Shown here one piece after another: positions 31,411-43,788 of a DNA stretch of 64,000 nt (position 1 is its first letter; each line of letters begins with the position of its first letter). This stretch comes from Brenneria rubrifaciens (GTDB taxonomy: Bacteria; Pseudomonadota; Gammaproteobacteria; Enterobacterales; Enterobacteriaceae). The stretch covers positions 992,001 to 1,056,000 of the forward strand of contig NZ_CP034035.1 of NCBI RefSeq assembly GCF_005484945.1, written 5' to 3'. The translations under genes and the position numbers were made by a program. Below the pieces are notes generated by a model that saw nothing but the letters and a program-made list of their open reading frames with translations, was not told the DNA's origin and ran no database searches.

Positions 31411-31762
31411 AATTTATCCCCGAATTGATTTTCATTCTTGTTCAAAAAGTTTTTCCTGCATCAAAATGATGTTTTCTCATTTCTCTTTTCAGGGAATAAG
31501 ATATCTTGGAATCGATCGGCTATATAAAAATAACTTTAGTTATTGCTTGGGATATCAATGAAATTGGTAAAAATGATTAGCGATTATGATGAGAATAACA
31601 ATGTTTATAAAAACAGACTATTCTAATTATTTCTTTTATTGGAAATATATTTTGTTACATGTCTTGCTTTGTTAATGCGTCAGAAAAATAAAAGCAATGG
31701 CCGATAAGGTGTTATCGGCGCAATGTATTTATATCAACGTTGGTATACTTTGCGTCTAAGAA
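31411..31762. other. ffs-hha gap
   Basis: 352 AT-rich bases. The only structure I can support is the hha-tomB terminator near 31700. Confidence 0.5.
31685..31719 (-). terminator. tomB-hha terminator
   Basis: Stem GCCGATAA / TTATCGGC with a four-base loop; on the minus strand it is followed by CATTGCTTTTATTTTT. Lies about 45 bases past the hha stop. Confidence 0.65.
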
Positions 31763-31966
31763 TTAACGGACGTATTTCCATACAGCGGTGGGAACTTTGT
31801 CATAAAGCTTGTTCATCGTCAGTTCTGCCAGACGGTGGTCCGCTGCGGAATAGAACATCTCCAACTCATCATTGGAGAGTTCATACTTGTTTTTCTCAAT
31901 AACGCGTTCAAGCGTGTCAATGGTTGTGCATTTACGTAAACGCATCAAATAGTCGATTTTTTTCAT
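31763..31966 (-). CDS. hha: Hha/YmoA family nucleoid-associated regulator
   Basis: 67-residue all-helical protein that pairs with H-NS to silence horizontally acquired and virulence genes. Nearly identical to Hha/YmoA ([42 protein letters not shown]). It is the second gene after tomB, 56 bases apart, a toxin-antitoxin-like pair in E. coli. Given the AT-rich effector genes in this window, Hha/H-NS silencing of them is plausible but inferred. Confidence 0.97.
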   Translation of the reverse strand: MKKIDYLMRLRKCTTIDTLERVIEKNKYELSNDELEMFYSAADHRLAELTMNKLYDKVPTAVWKYVR

Positions 31967-32022
31967 AATGGCCTTTATGCAAACAGTACCTGGTGGTTTA
32001 TAAATATAAGATAAATTATTGC

Positions 32023-32391
32023 TTAAGTTTTAGCAGGCGTACAGATGTTCTCTTCTGAGAACATTCCGAATAATTCAGCTTTAGATTTCTGCCAAAGACG
32101 TAGTTCAGCGTCATTGATTCCGTAGTTACTAAACAAAACGTAGGTGTCGTCTAAATACTTTTCAACCTGCTGGGAAAGCTCGTTTTCGTCAGGGTATTTT
32201 ATTTTAAATGTGAGAATAAATGTAGCGATATGCTCAATAAGTTCATTTAATTGGATATTGATCGCAGATGTAGGGTCATTGACCCAACCGTGACTGCTAT
32301 CACCTAACGTTGCAATGCTTTCGCCGCACAGATTTTCACATAAGAATCTGAGTTGGGCAATATCATAATGTTTCGGTGTGTACTCATCCAT
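32023..32391 (-). CDS. tomB: Hha toxicity modulator TomB
   Basis: 122-residue small acidic protein (YbaJ) that oxidises a Hha cysteine and counteracts Hha toxicity in E. coli, affecting biofilm formation. The sequence start [21 protein letters not shown] and the block [25 protein letters not shown] are characteristic. Precedes hha in the same operon. Confidence 0.95.
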   Translation of the reverse strand: MDEYTPKHYDIAQLRFLCENLCGESIATLGDSSHGWVNDPTSAINIQLNELIEHIATFILTFKIKYPDENELSQQVEKYLDDTYVLFSNYGINDAELRLWQKSKAELFGMFSEENICTPAKT

Positions 32392-32959
32392 ATCAATCCT
32401 CCGTTAAGCCGTTATTCCGTGTTACTGTGGTTAACATCTGGTAAACAGGTAGACTGACGAAGCGCATAGAAGATTTTATGCCATGTTTCTCATTGATGAT
32501 GCCACGGTCAAAATTCGCATATCTATGATACTGACTGACAATCACAAATTAGGCAACAACGGTTACTGTACCTCTCGATATCAACAAATTCACTTTTCAT
32601 GTTCATGTTAATTGTAGCTACATCATAGGGTATCTAAACCATATCATGGTGATGCAACAAATTACGTCATCTTTACTATAACTATAGCAAAAGAACCAGC
32701 AAGATTCGCGGATAATAGATAAGCTTTCTGAGGCTACTTTTCAAGATTAAATGACCAAAATTTTGTTATGGGGATAGTTAGAGAATAATCTTGATATTAG
32801 ATAATTAAATTAATTCTGCCATAAAAACGATAGGGTGAAAAGCGAGCAGAATTGAGGCTGACGGTTTTATCTTGTTGTTTTTAATCGTGTTATTTAATAG
32901 TTTATAAAAAAAACTATTTTATGCATAACAGAGCTATGGTGATTATACAGGAAAAGACT
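32392..32959. other. tomB upstream region
   Basis: 568 AT-rich bases between tomB and the decayed rpmJ2. They should hold the tomB-hha promoter. I see no gene, and no clear terminator for the upstream relics. Confidence 0.45.
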
Positions 32960-33097
32960 TAACTTTTTATGCCATTTACGTGGCTTGACAGCGCGGATTG
33001 TTTTTTTACATAGAACGTAGATATGTCCACGGAGACGTATGAAGATACCGTCTTTAATGGCGATTTTTGCTGCATTCAGCGAGTTAAGTACCGTCTG
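32960..33097 (-). pseudogene. rpmJ2: Decayed rpmJ2/ykgO (zinc-independent ribosomal protein L36B)
   Basis: The minus-strand translation TVLNSLNAAKIAIKDG, then RGHIYVLCKK, aligns with the L36B pattern (VLNSL.(S/T)AK....D..., then RKG.(I/L)YVICK). A strong AGGAGG site lies just upstream (33107-33112), but the start codon is gone: CAGACG stands where ATGCAG would be, and no ATG, GTG or TTG in frame follows the site. The basic C-terminal tail is altered and the frame runs on about 27 codons past the normal 46. The order acrB, rpmE2, rpmJ2, tomB occurs in related enterobacteria as I recall, supporting a relic. Confidence 0.65.
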
Positions 33098-33105
33098 TGA
33101 GTTTT

Positions 33106-33180
33106 TCCTCCTTTTATTAAAGAAAAGAAGTGTCCAAGACATTGCTGGAAGCGTGTCGTACGGCCTCTTTCGCATGAGGC
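33106..33180 (-). pseudogene. rpmE2: 3' remnant of rpmE2/ykgM (ribosomal protein L31B)
   Basis: Directly before the rpmJ2 relic, the minus-strand frame reads ERGRTTRFQQCLGHFFSLIKGG. This aligns with the L31B C-terminus of the form [20 protein letters not shown] (G, R-F, Q, G-F, S, K-G conserved). The rest of the gene is missing; about 35 bases further upstream is the acrAB terminator. Two adjacent relics in the correct order make chance resemblance less likely, though the alignment is short. Confidence 0.5.
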
Positions 33181-33183
33181 TAA

Positions 33184-33220
33184 GGGATAAGAGTAAAAAA
33201 GGGGGATAAGAGTAAAAAAA
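33184..33220. repeat. Short tandem duplication beside the acrAB terminator
   Basis: GGGATAAGAGTAAAAAA occurs twice with a 19-base period (33184-33200 and 33203-33219). It lies between the terminator and the L31B remnant and may mark the deletion join. Confidence 0.8.
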
Positions 33221-33242
33221 GGCCGCATATTTGCGGCCTTTG
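33212..33242 (-). terminator. acrAB terminator
   Basis: Stem AAAGGCCGCA / TGCGGCCTTT with a four-base loop, followed on the minus strand by a run of seven T. Lies about 20 bases past the acrB stop. Confidence 0.9.
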
Positions 33243-33260
33243 TGAAAATTGGATTGAGTC

Positions 33261-36200
33261 TTAATGATGCTCTATCTTCTGCGGTTGTTCTGAGTCGTCA
33301 TTCTTTTTTCCGAAACGGCGACGTATCACTACAAAGAATACCGGAACGAAGAAGATTGCCAGGACGGTAGCGGTGATCATCCCACCCATCACGCCTGTAC
33401 CAACCGCGTTCTGCGCGCCTGAACCGGCACCTGAACTGATAACCAGCGGTAGTACACCGAGAATAAAGGCAAGCGATGTCATCAGGATTGGTCGTAAACG
33501 CATACGGACCGAATCCAGTGTGGCTTCAACCAGGCCTTTGCCTTCTTTCTCCATCAGGTCCTTGGCGAACTCGACTATCAGTATGGCGTTCTTCGCGGAT
33601 AACCCAATGGTTGTCAGCAGACCCACCTTAAAGTAGACGTCGTTTTCGAGACCCCGCATATTGGCGGCGATTAGCGCGCCGATAATACCCAGCGGTACAA
33701 CCAGCATGACGGAGAATGGGATAGACCAACTTTCATAAAGCGCAGCCAGACACAGGAAAACCACAATCAACGAAATGGCATAGATAGCGGGCGCCTGGTT
33801 ACCAGACAACCGTTCCTGATAGGACATCCCCGTCCATTCGTAACCGATGCCCTGCGGCAATTTGGTCACAAACTCCTCCATTAACGCCATGGCTTCACCA
33901 GTACTCTTTCCTGGTGCGGCTTCCCCCTGAATTTGCATGGAAGGCTGTCCGTTGTAACGTTCAAGACGTGGCGAACCGTATTCCCAATGACTTTGTGTAA
34001 ACGCCGAGAAGGGCACCATCTGGCCGTTACTGCCGCGGATATACCAGTTTTTGATATCATCCGGGAGCATACGGAAGGGCGCATCCGCCTGAACGTATAC
34101 TTTTTTCACGCGTCCGCGGTCGATAAAGTCATTCACGTAACTGCCACCAAGCGCTGTCGCCAATGTCGCATTAATATTCGACAAGGAAACCCCAAGCGCC
34201 TCTGCTTTTTCCTGATCGATATCGAGACGGAATTGTGGTGAATCTTCCATCCCGTTAGGGCGAACCTGAACCAACATGTCAGGACGCTGAGCCGCCATAC
34301 CCAAGAGCTGGTTACGGGCCTCGGTCAATTTTTCGTGTCCCAGGTTAGCCTGATCAATAAGCTGGAAGTCAAAGCCGGTAGCCGTACCCAGTTCGACAAT
34401 CGCAGGAACGTTGGCGGCGATCACGATGCCTTCTTTAATTTTGCTGAACGCGGCGTTTGCTCGTTGGGCGATAGCGGTAACTTTATTTTCACTACCACTA
34501 CGCTCACTCCAGTCACTTAAGCTGGCGAATGCCAGCCCTGCGTTCTGGCCGCGACCGGCAAAACCGAAACCAGCAACGGTAAATACTGATTTGACGTTGT
34601 TTTTTTCATTCTCCATATAGTACCGGGTCATTGTATCCAAGACTTTCTGGGTGTTTTCCTGCGAGGCGCCGGCAGGCAACTGCACAATGTTCAGCAGAAC
34701 CCCCTGATCCTCCTCTGGCAGAAAGGAGCTTGGCAAACGAAGGAACAGGAACGCCAGACCCACGACGATCAGTAGATAGATAACGAGATAGCGGCCTGTG
34801 CTGCGCAGAATATTCGCAATGCTATCGGTATAGTGACTTGTGCTCTTTTCGAAAAGATTGTTAAACCAGCCGAAAAAGCCTGTTTTATTACCATGACCGC
34901 CCTTAGCGATAGGTTTCAACAATGTTGCACAAAGCGCTGGTGTTAAAATCAATGCCACCAGTACGGACAAAACCATTGCGGAAACAATGGTGATAGAGAA
35001 CTGCCGGTAGATAGCACCGGTAGAACCGCCCGTAAACGCCATCGGCACGAATACCGCGGACAGAACCAGCGCGATACCCACTAGGGCGCCCTGAATCTGT
35101 TCCATTGAGCGTTTCGTCGCTTCTTTGGGGGATAAGCCTTCCTCCTCCATAACGCGCTCGACGTTTTCCACCACGACGATGGCGTCATCCACCAGAAGCC
35201 CGATCGCCAGAACCATCGCAAACATGGTCAATGTATTAATGGAATAACCAAAAGCAGAAAGAATGGCGAATGTACCCAACAAAACGACGGGCACGGCAAT
35301 CGTTGGGATCAGCGTGGCACGAAAGTTCTGCAAGAACAGGTACATAACCAGGAACACCAGTACGATGGCTTCCACCAGCGTTTTAACCACTTCATTAATG
35401 GAAATTTTTACAAACGGCGTCGTATCATACGGATAAACTACTTTCATCCCGTCAGGGAAGAATTCCTCTAATTGGGTTAGCTCGGCTTTTACCGCTGTCG
35501 CTGTATCCAACGCGTTTGCACCGGTTGCCAGTTTAATCCCGATACCTGATGCCGGCTGGCCGTTGAAACGCGCAATCAGATCATAGCTTTCGGCACCAAG
35601 TTCGACTCGCGCCACATCCTTCAGGCGAACCTGCGATCCGTCTGGATTAACTTTCAAAAGGATCTTGGCAAATTCTTCCGGTGAATTAAGACGTGTTTGC
35701 GCAATGATCGACGCGTTCAACTGTTGACCGGGTACGGGTGGAGCCCCCCCCAACTGTCCCGCCGCTATCTGATTGTTCTGTACAGTAATTGCTGAGGTGA
35801 CGTCACCTGTTGTCAACTGATAGTTATTCAGTTTGTTAGGATCAAGCCAGATACGCATCGCATACTGCGCACCGAACAGCTGCGCGTCACCGACACCGGA
35901 GATACGACTGATCGGATCTTTAATGTTGGCCGCGACGTAGTCAGCGATATCCTGCTGGGTCAACTTACCGTCTTCGCTGATGAAACCGATAACCATCAGG
36001 AAGCTGCTGCTGGATTTCTGTACGTTAACCCCTTGTTGCTGAACTTCCTGTGGCAGCAACGGCATTGCCAGTTGCAATTTGTTCTGGACCTGAACCTGTG
36101 CGATATCAGCATCGGTGCCGGCATCAAAGGTCAGCGTAATTTGCACCGTACCCGATGAGTCACTGCTTGATGACATATACATCAGGTTATCTATACCGTT

Positions 36201-36407
36201 CATGTTCTGTTCGATAACCTGCGTCACTGAGTCTTGCAACGTCGAAGCATCAGCCCCCGGATAAGTTGCCGTAATTTCAATCGCTGGCGGCGCAATGGTC
36301 GGGTACTGGGCGATAGGCAATTTTACAATCGCTAAAAGCCCTGCCAACATCACCATTATGGCGAGTACCCATGCGAAAATGGGACGATCTATAAAAAACT
36401 TAGCCAT
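33261..36407 (-). CDS. acrB: Multidrug efflux RND permease AcrB
   Basis: 1048-residue trimeric inner-membrane RND pump that exports bile salts, dyes, plant antimicrobials and antibiotics through AcrA and TolC using the proton gradient. The N-terminus [17 protein letters not shown], the proton-relay Asp pair in [16 protein letters not shown] and the Lys in [17 protein letters not shown] are present. Twelve membrane helices with two large periplasmic loops. Length matches E. coli AcrB (1049). Sixteen bases after acrA. In plant pathogens AcrAB typically protects from phenolic plant compounds (family knowledge). Confidence 0.97.
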   Translation of the reverse strand: MAKFFIDRPIFAWVLAIMVMLAGLLAIVKLPIAQYPTIAPPAIEITATYPGADASTLQDSVTQVIEQNMNGIDNLMYMSSSSDSSGTVQITLTFDAGTDADIAQVQVQNKLQLAMPLLPQEVQQQGVNVQKSSSSFLMVIGFISEDGKLTQQDIADYVAANIKDPISRISGVGDAQLFGAQYAMRIWLDPNKLNNYQLTTGDVTSAITVQNNQIAAGQLGGAPPVPGQQLNASIIAQTRLNSPEEFAKILLKVNPDGSQVRLKDVARVELGAESYDLIARFNGQPASGIGIKLATGANALDTATAVKAELTQLEEFFPDGMKVVYPYDTTPFVKISINEVVKTLVEAIVLVFLVMYLFLQNFRATLIPTIAVPVVLLGTFAILSAFGYSINTLTMFAMVLAIGLLVDDAIVVVENVERVMEEEGLSPKEATKRSMEQIQGALVGIALVLSAVFVPMAFTGGSTGAIYRQFSITIVSAMVLSVLVALILTPALCATLLKPIAKGGHGNKTGFFGWFNNLFEKSTSHYTDSIANILRSTGRYLVIYLLIVVGLAFLFLRLPSSFLPEEDQGVLLNIVQLPAGASQENTQKVLDTMTRYYMENEKNNVKSVFTVAGFGFAGRGQNAGLAFASLSDWSERSGSENKVTAIAQRANAAFSKIKEGIVIAANVPAIVELGTATGFDFQLIDQANLGHEKLTEARNQLLGMAAQRPDMLVQVRPNGMEDSPQFRLDIDQEKAEALGVSLSNINATLATALGGSYVNDFIDRGRVKKVYVQADAPFRMLPDDIKNWYIRGSNGQMVPFSAFTQSHWEYGSPRLERYNGQPSMQIQGEAAPGKSTGEAMALMEEFVTKLPQGIGYEWTGMSYQERLSGNQAPAIYAISLIVVFLCLAALYESWSIPFSVMLVVPLGIIGALIAANMRGLENDVYFKVGLLTTIGLSAKNAILIVEFAKDLMEKEGKGLVEATLDSVRMRLRPILMTSLAFILGVLPLVISSGAGSGAQNAVGTGVMGGMITATVLAIFFVPVFFVVIRRRFGKKNDDSEQPQKIEHH

Positions 36408-36423
36408 GAATTACCGGCTCCTG

Positions 36424-37617
36424 TTAAGACTTCGCGGGTTCAGCCGATGCATTCTGCGGCTGCTCGTTAGCTTGAGCGACTTCTTTTGCCTTCACTTGCA
36501 CGCCGGGTCTGATTTTTTGCAGGCCCGTCACAATAACGCGATCGCCATCTTTTAAACCGTCGGTAACCAGCCATTTATCGCCAATTGCCTTGGAAGTGGT
36601 GAGCGTGCGTGTCTCAACTTTGTCGCCTTCACCGACTACCAGCGCCGTTGCTTCACCGCGGGGATCGCGGGTAATTCCCTGTTGGGGAACCAACAGCGCG
36701 TTATTGTTCACGCCGGCTTCAAGACGCGCGCGTACAAACATACCGGGAAGAAGGTCGTGTTGAGGGTTAGGGAAAATGGCCCGTAAGGTGATGGAGCCTG
36801 TAGTTTCATCGACGGTCACATCGGAAAACTCCAGCGTGCCGGGATGAGCATATTCTGAGCCATTTTCCAGCAGCAGACGAACGGTCGCTTTACCTTCAAC
36901 CTGTTTTAGCGTGCCGTTGTTCAGATCTTTTTTTAGCTGCAGAAAATCATTACTGGATTGTGTAACATCCACATAAATCGGATCAAGTTGTTGTACGGTG
37001 GTTAACGCGGTGGTTTGACCGGTAGAAACCAGCGCCCCTTCTGTTACCGTTGATTTACCTGTGCGACCGGATATTGGCGCACTCACTTTGGTATAGGCGA
37101 GATTGATTTTCGCCGTATCTACCGTCGCCTTCGCAGCCTGAACGGTGGCATCGGCTTGGCGGGATGTTGCAACAGCCTGGTCGTAATCCTGTTTACTGAT
37201 GTAATTGGTTCCCAGTAGTGGTTTGTAACGATTAACGGTTAAACGAGCAATTTCGGCACTGGCCTGCGCCTGTGCTAATGAGCCTTTGGCACTGTTATAA
37301 TCGGCTTCATACGTCGCGGGATCGATCTGATATAACGATACGCCAGCCTGAACGTCACTCCCTTCGACAAAGTTGCGTTTCAGAATAATACCGCCGACCT
37401 GAGGACGGACTTCTGCAATGCGGTAAGCGTTTGTACGGCCAGGCAACTCAGTCGTGACATTCAATGACTGCGTTTTCAATGTCACAATACCCACTTCAGG
37501 AGCCTGCTGTTGCGCACCAGCTTGCTGATTTTCACTGTTATCACATCCTGCGAGAATTAAGCCGCCAGAAAGCATCAGAACTGCCGCCAGAGGCGTTAGC
37601 CCTCTGTTTTTGTTCAT
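36424..37617 (-). CDS. acrA: RND efflux periplasmic adaptor AcrA
   Basis: 397-residue membrane-fusion lipoprotein linking AcrB to TolC. Signal peptide with lipobox LAGC (Cys25), then a Gln-rich linker, lipoyl-like halves (QVGGIILKRNFVEGSDVQAG and ISGRTGKSTVTEGALV), a helical hairpin in between (AKGSLAQAQASAEIARL region), beta-barrel and membrane-proximal domain. First gene of acrAB, divergent from acrR with the operator between them. Confidence 0.97.
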   Translation of the reverse strand: MNKNRGLTPLAAVLMLSGGLILAGCDNSENQQAGAQQQAPEVGIVTLKTQSLNVTTELPGRTNAYRIAEVRPQVGGIILKRNFVEGSDVQAGVSLYQIDPATYEADYNSAKGSLAQAQASAEIARLTVNRYKPLLGTNYISKQDYDQAVATSRQADATVQAAKATVDTAKINLAYTKVSAPISGRTGKSTVTEGALVSTGQTTALTTVQQLDPIYVDVTQSSNDFLQLKKDLNNGTLKQVEGKATVRLLLENGSEYAHPGTLEFSDVTVDETTGSITLRAIFPNPQHDLLPGMFVRARLEAGVNNNALLVPQQGITRDPRGEATALVVGEGDKVETRTLTTSKAIGDKWLVTDGLKDGDRVIVTGLQKIRPGVQVKAKEVAQANEQPQNASAEPAKS

Positions 37618-37706
37618 AGATAAACCTCAAGTGTCCGATTTGAAATTGACCAATGGATCACAAGCTTAAAACCCATTGCTGCGATAGTTTTATGTTCATG
37701 CTATGT

Positions 37707-37730
37707 TACATACATACTAGAATGTATGTA
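37707..37730. promoter_or_regulatory. AcrR operator between acrA and acrR
   Basis: Perfect inverted repeat TACATACAT / ATGTATGTA separated by six bases, matching the AcrR palindrome of E. coli in sequence and position. Binding here would control both divergent transcripts. Confidence 0.9.
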
Positions 37731-37758
37731 AATCACACATTCCTTCAAATACAGCGAT

Positions 37759-38397
37759 ATGGCACGAAAAACCAAACAACAAGCCCAGGAAACCCGACAA
37801 CAGATATTAGATGCAGCGTTGAGAGTGTTCTCAGAGCATGGTGTGTCCGCTACATCACTATCCGATATCGCGACTGCCGCTGGCGTGACCCGGGGTGCTA
37901 TTTACTGGCATTTTAAAAATAAAGCTGAATTATTTGATGAAATATGGGCTCTGGCAGAGTCAAGAATCAGAGATTTTGAGATAGAGTATCAGACAAAATT
38001 CCCCGATGATCCACTCCGGGCTATGCGTGAATTATTGATTCATATGTTGCGTTTAACCGTTAATGATCCCCTGTGGCGTTCAATAATGGAGATTGTCTTT
38101 CATAAATGTGAGTTTGTCGGCGAAATATTACAATCTTATAACGCACGCAAGGCGCTTTACCTCTCCTGTTATATCGATATTGAAGACAGCCTGACTGAGT
38201 GTATTCGTGTGGGAACGCTGCCAACGGATATTCATCCTCGCCGTGCCGCCGTCGCTATGCGCGCTTATTTCTCAGGTATTATGGATAACTGGTTGTTCAT
38301 GCCCGAAAGTTTCGATCTTGAGCAGGATGCGCCGGCGCTGACAGACGCATTTATTGACATGCTTCGCTTCAGTACCGCGCTGCGCCAGCCGGTTTGA
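37759..38397 (+). CDS. acrR: TetR-family repressor AcrR
   Basis: 212-residue repressor of acrAB and of its own gene, released by drugs binding the C-terminal pocket. N-terminal helix-turn-helix at about 30-55 (TSLSDIATAAGVTRGAIYWHFKNK). The start MARKTKQQAQETRQQILDAAL matches E. coli AcrR. In E. coli the next gene is the large mechanosensitive channel gene mscK; here there is only an 82-base gap to convergent rsmS. Confidence 0.96.
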   Translation: MARKTKQQAQETRQQILDAALRVFSEHGVSATSLSDIATAAGVTRGAIYWHFKNKAELFDEIWALAESRIRDFEIEYQTKFPDDPLRAMRELLIHMLRLTVNDPLWRSIMEIVFHKCEFVGEILQSYNARKALYLSCYIDIEDSLTECIRVGTLPTDIHPRRAAVAMRAYFSGIMDNWLFMPESFDLEQDAPALTDAFIDMLRFSTALRQPV

Positions 38398-38479
38398 ACA
38401 AACGGTACTGAGATAATAGGTTGTTTATGTCGGTAGGCCGCTATAGTGTGCGTTTGTCCCTGCCTTATCTTATGGCGGA

Positions 38480-38644
38480 CTACATTTCGGTAATTTTTTC
38501 TTCCTGCCGCGCTTTCTTTTGAAAGTCTTTACGAACAATTTCAAGTGCGTCCAGTGCAAGCTGCGGTTCGATTTGATTCTCTTCCAATAACATGATCAGA
38601 TCGACGGCCAATTTGATCTCCGGGGTGGCATTTTCCAGCGACAT
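38480..38644 (-). CDS. rsmS: Small protein RsmS (YbaM)
   Basis: 54-codon gene reading [20 protein letters not shown] and on to [17 protein letters not shown], clearly the YbaM/RsmS family (E. coli 53 residues), whose Pectobacterium member is known as a regulator of secondary metabolism. GGAGG lies upstream of the ATG at a usable distance. It follows priC by 68 bases on the same strand, as in E. coli. Acidic N-terminal helix and charged C-terminus. Confidence 0.9.
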   Translation of the reverse strand: MSLENATPEIKLAVDLIMLLEENQIEPQLALDALEIVRKDFQKKARQEEKITEM

Positions 38645-38712
38645 GACGAATTCACCTCCGTATTCAGCATTGGTTATTTCAGATATAGCAGAAAGACCCT
38701 GTAATTCACAGA

Positions 38713-39249
38713 TTACAGCCCTTGTTCATTACGTTCTATTAAACGCTCCAGCCGGGAGAGCGCCTGCCTACAGCGTGATAACCGACCCTCCAGCGCAGCC
38801 AGTTCTTTTTGCAACCGCTGCTGTTCACTGAATAGCGGTTGTGTACTTAATTGGCTTTCTCTGTCCTGGATCATCGAGCGCAGGCGGCGTTCGTAACCTT
38901 GATGCTCCACCAGTTTATGATAGAGGTCATCCGCGGTCGTTACCATCGGCTGTTCCTGATGCCGTAAAGCCTGAGTAGCCAACTCGCGTTGAAGTGCGGT
39001 AATTTGCCTAACCAGTTTTTCAGCCATGAAGCCGACCCGATCCGTGTGCTGTTCGACCGCCAGTTGCCGGATTAGATGTAAATTCTGGCTGACTTCCGCG
39101 AAATAATCTCTCAGGCGTGTGCTATAGCTGCTGAATAACTGACGATCAAAACGCGACTGCGCAACGGGTTTATCCGCTATTGGCTCGATTTCTCTCGCCA
39201 GCGTTGCAAGTTGTTGTTCTAGAATCCGCAGCAATTCATGAGTATTCAC
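38713..39249 (-). CDS. priC: Primosomal replication protein PriC
   Basis: 178-residue protein that helps reload DnaB at stalled forks with PriA and Rep. Entirely helical, rich in Arg, Gln and Leu, with the C-terminal block [16 protein letters not shown] and [13 protein letters not shown] matching E. coli PriC. I choose the GTG start (39249) because AGGGGACTTAT precedes it and the length then matches E. coli (175); an upstream TTG at 39309 lacks support. Divergent from ybaN. Confidence 0.9.
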   Translation of the reverse strand: MNTHELLRILEQQLATLAREIEPIADKPVAQSRFDRQLFSSYSTRLRDYFAEVSQNLHLIRQLAVEQHTDRVGFMAEKLVRQITALQRELATQALRHQEQPMVTTADDLYHKLVEHQGYERRLRSMIQDRESQLSTQPLFSEQQRLQKELAALEGRLSRCRQALSRLERLIERNEQGL

Positions 39250-39412
39250 ATAAGTCCCCTGGGCCAGACGAATAGTCCACAGCTTGCCTGCAATGATAGG
39301 TCGGTACAAGTCGCTGCCATTAACCGGAATGAGGATATCTTAACTAACCAGCAGCAAAAGTTGGTGTTAAAGTGTGATTGTCATAGCGGATGTTTAGAAT
39401 AAAAGGGTGAAT

Positions 39413-39805
39413 ATGTATCGTGTGGCGCTGATAATACTGGGGTGGATCGCGGTGGTGTTGGCAACGCTTGGCGTTGTGCTGCCCTTATTACCGACCACGC
39501 CGTTTCTATTATTGGCGGCGTGGTGTTTTGCCCGTTCGTCGCCGCGCTTTCATTATTGGCTTCTTCACCGTTCGTGGTTCGGCGGTTATTTGCGTCATTG
39601 GCAGAAATACCGGGCGTTACCGCCGGGAGCAAAATGGAAGGCGGTTGCCGTTATTTTATTGACGTTTGCGCTCTCGCTGTGGCTGGTTAAACTGAATTGG
39701 GTAAGAGTCTTGCTACTGGTGATTCTGGTAATTTTGCTGACCTTTATGCTGCGTTTGCCGGTTATTGACCCGGAACAACAAAAAATTTCCGGGAGAAATT
39801 TTTAA
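39413..39805 (+). CDS. ybaN: YbaN family DUF454 inner-membrane protein
   Basis: 130-residue membrane protein of unknown function with three or four hydrophobic segments and the family signature GVVLPLLPTTPFLLLAAWCFARSSPRF. I start it at the ATG giving MYRVALIILGW, matching E. coli, with AAGGG upstream; a GTG two codons earlier is possible. Located between priC and apt. Confidence 0.9.
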   Translation: MYRVALIILGWIAVVLATLGVVLPLLPTTPFLLLAAWCFARSSPRFHYWLLHRSWFGGYLRHWQKYRALPPGAKWKAVAVILLTFALSLWLVKLNWVRVLLLVILVILLTFMLRLPVIDPEQQKISGRNF

Positions 39806-39981
39806 CGCAGTTCGGAAGGTTGCTTTTATTTGCCAGTTTGACTAGATTTGACCGTTTTCGGGCGCGGGCCGCCATTTCCTTTTTTTGCAGCAACTTTGCC
39901 ATTTCATCGAAAGAAAGATGAGGGGCGCAAAGGAGTGTGGACCGGTATTAGTATGATCAGAACGTTTTATCAGGCACAGAT

Positions 39982-40530
39982 ATGATGACAGCACAGCAGC
40001 CAGAATTGATTAAAAACAGTATCAAAAGCATTCCCGACTATCCGAAAACGGGGATTCTGTTCCGTGATATCACCAGCCTGCTGGAAGAACCCGCAGCCTA
40101 TGCTGCCAGCATTGAGATGCTGGCCGATCGCTACCGCGGAGCCGGTATAACCAAAGTCGTGGGAACGGAAGCGCGAGGTTTTCTGTTTGGCGCGCCAGTG
40201 GCGTTGGCTTTGGGCGTCGGATTTGTTCCTGTTCGCAAACCAGGTAAATTACCCCGTCCGACGATCAACGAGAGCTACGAACTGGAGTACGGTTTTGACA
40301 TGCTGGAAATTCACGCAGATGCCATCAGTGCGACAGATAACGTATTGGTTATAGACGATCTGCTGGCGACTGGCGGAACGATTGAAGCAACGGTGAAACT
40401 GGTCCGCCGTTTGGGTGGCAACGTCATCCACGCCGCCTTTGTGATCAACCTGTTCGATCTGGGCGGTAAGCAGCGTCTGGAAGCGATGGGCGTGAAATGC
40501 TACAGCCTGGTTGACTTCCCCGGACATTGA
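39982..40530 (+). CDS. apt: Adenine phosphoribosyltransferase
   Basis: Purine-salvage enzyme converting adenine and PRPP to AMP. 182 residues with the PRPP-binding motif [13 protein letters not shown] and the adenine-loop region [25 protein letters not shown]. Two adjacent ATG codons could start it. It precedes dnaX by 74 bases, the standard order. Confidence 0.97.
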   Translation: MMTAQQPELIKNSIKSIPDYPKTGILFRDITSLLEEPAAYAASIEMLADRYRGAGITKVVGTEARGFLFGAPVALALGVGFVPVRKPGKLPRPTINESYELEYGFDMLEIHADAISATDNVLVIDDLLATGGTIEATVKLVRRLGGNVIHAAFVINLFDLGGKQRLEAMGVKCYSLVDFPGH

Positions 40531-40604
40531 TTATATCGGCCTCGCCGTTAACGGCGCGGCTGTGTTAGCATGACCTCCTCAATAACTCAACTGTTGCGAT
40601 ATTG

Positions 40605-43040
<2,436 letters not shown>

Positions 43041-43041
<1 letters not shown>

Positions 43042-43646
43042 TGCAAACCAGTCCGCTTCTTGAAGCACTGATGGAGGCGTTGCGCTGTTTGCCGGGCGTT
43101 GGGCCGAAGTCGGCGCAACGTATGGCGTTTCATCTGTTGCAGCGTAATCGTAGCGGGGGCATGCGCATGGCGCAGGCGCTGACCCGCGCCATGTCGGAAA
43201 TCGGCCACTGTGCCGATTGCCGCACATTCACTGAACAGGATGTGTGCACCATTTGCTCGAACCCGCGACGTCAGCAAAATGGTCAGATTTGCGTCGTGGA
43301 AAGCCCGGCGGATATACATGCCATCGAACAGACCGGGCAGTTTGCCGGACGTTATTTTGTGCTGATGGGGCATTTATCGCCGCTCGACGGGATTGGCCCG
43401 GATGATATTGGTCTGGGGCGACTGGAAGAGCGCCTGCAAAGCGAATCGATCAGCGAGATCATTCTGGCCACCAATCCGACGGTGGAAGGCGAAGCCACGG
43501 CTAACTATATTGCTGAGCTGTGCGCCCAATACGGTGTGATGGCCAGCCGCATCGCGCACGGCGTCCCCGTCGGGGGCGAGCTGGAAATGGTGGATGGCAC
43601 CACGCTTTCCCACTCGCTTGCCGGGCGCCAGCCCTTCAGATTTTAA
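43041..43646 (+). CDS. recR: Recombination mediator RecR
   Basis: 201-residue ring-forming protein that, with RecF and RecO, loads RecA on gapped DNA. In order: helix-hairpin-helix ([19 protein letters not shown], about 14-32), C4 zinc finger (CADC...CTIC, about 57-72) and Toprim domain ([15 protein letters not shown] onward). Translationally coupled to ybaB. Length equals E. coli RecR. Confidence 0.97.
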
Positions 43647-43709
43647 CCCCCTGACCGGCTGTCGGCGCGCTATACCTGACAACCGGTTTATCGCTTCTTT
43701 TCGCTTGCC

Positions 43710-43738
43710 CTTGAAATTATCGTGGCTTATCCCCATCT
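43710..43738 (+). promoter_or_regulatory. htpG heat-shock (sigma32) promoter
   Basis: CTTGAA, 15 bases, CCCCATCT: near-perfect sigma32 elements, about 50 bases ahead of the htpG ATG. Confidence 0.8.
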
Positions 43739-43788
43739 CATGCTCATCGTCATCAGCCTGAATAATATTAGGATTGAGGTAAGCAACA

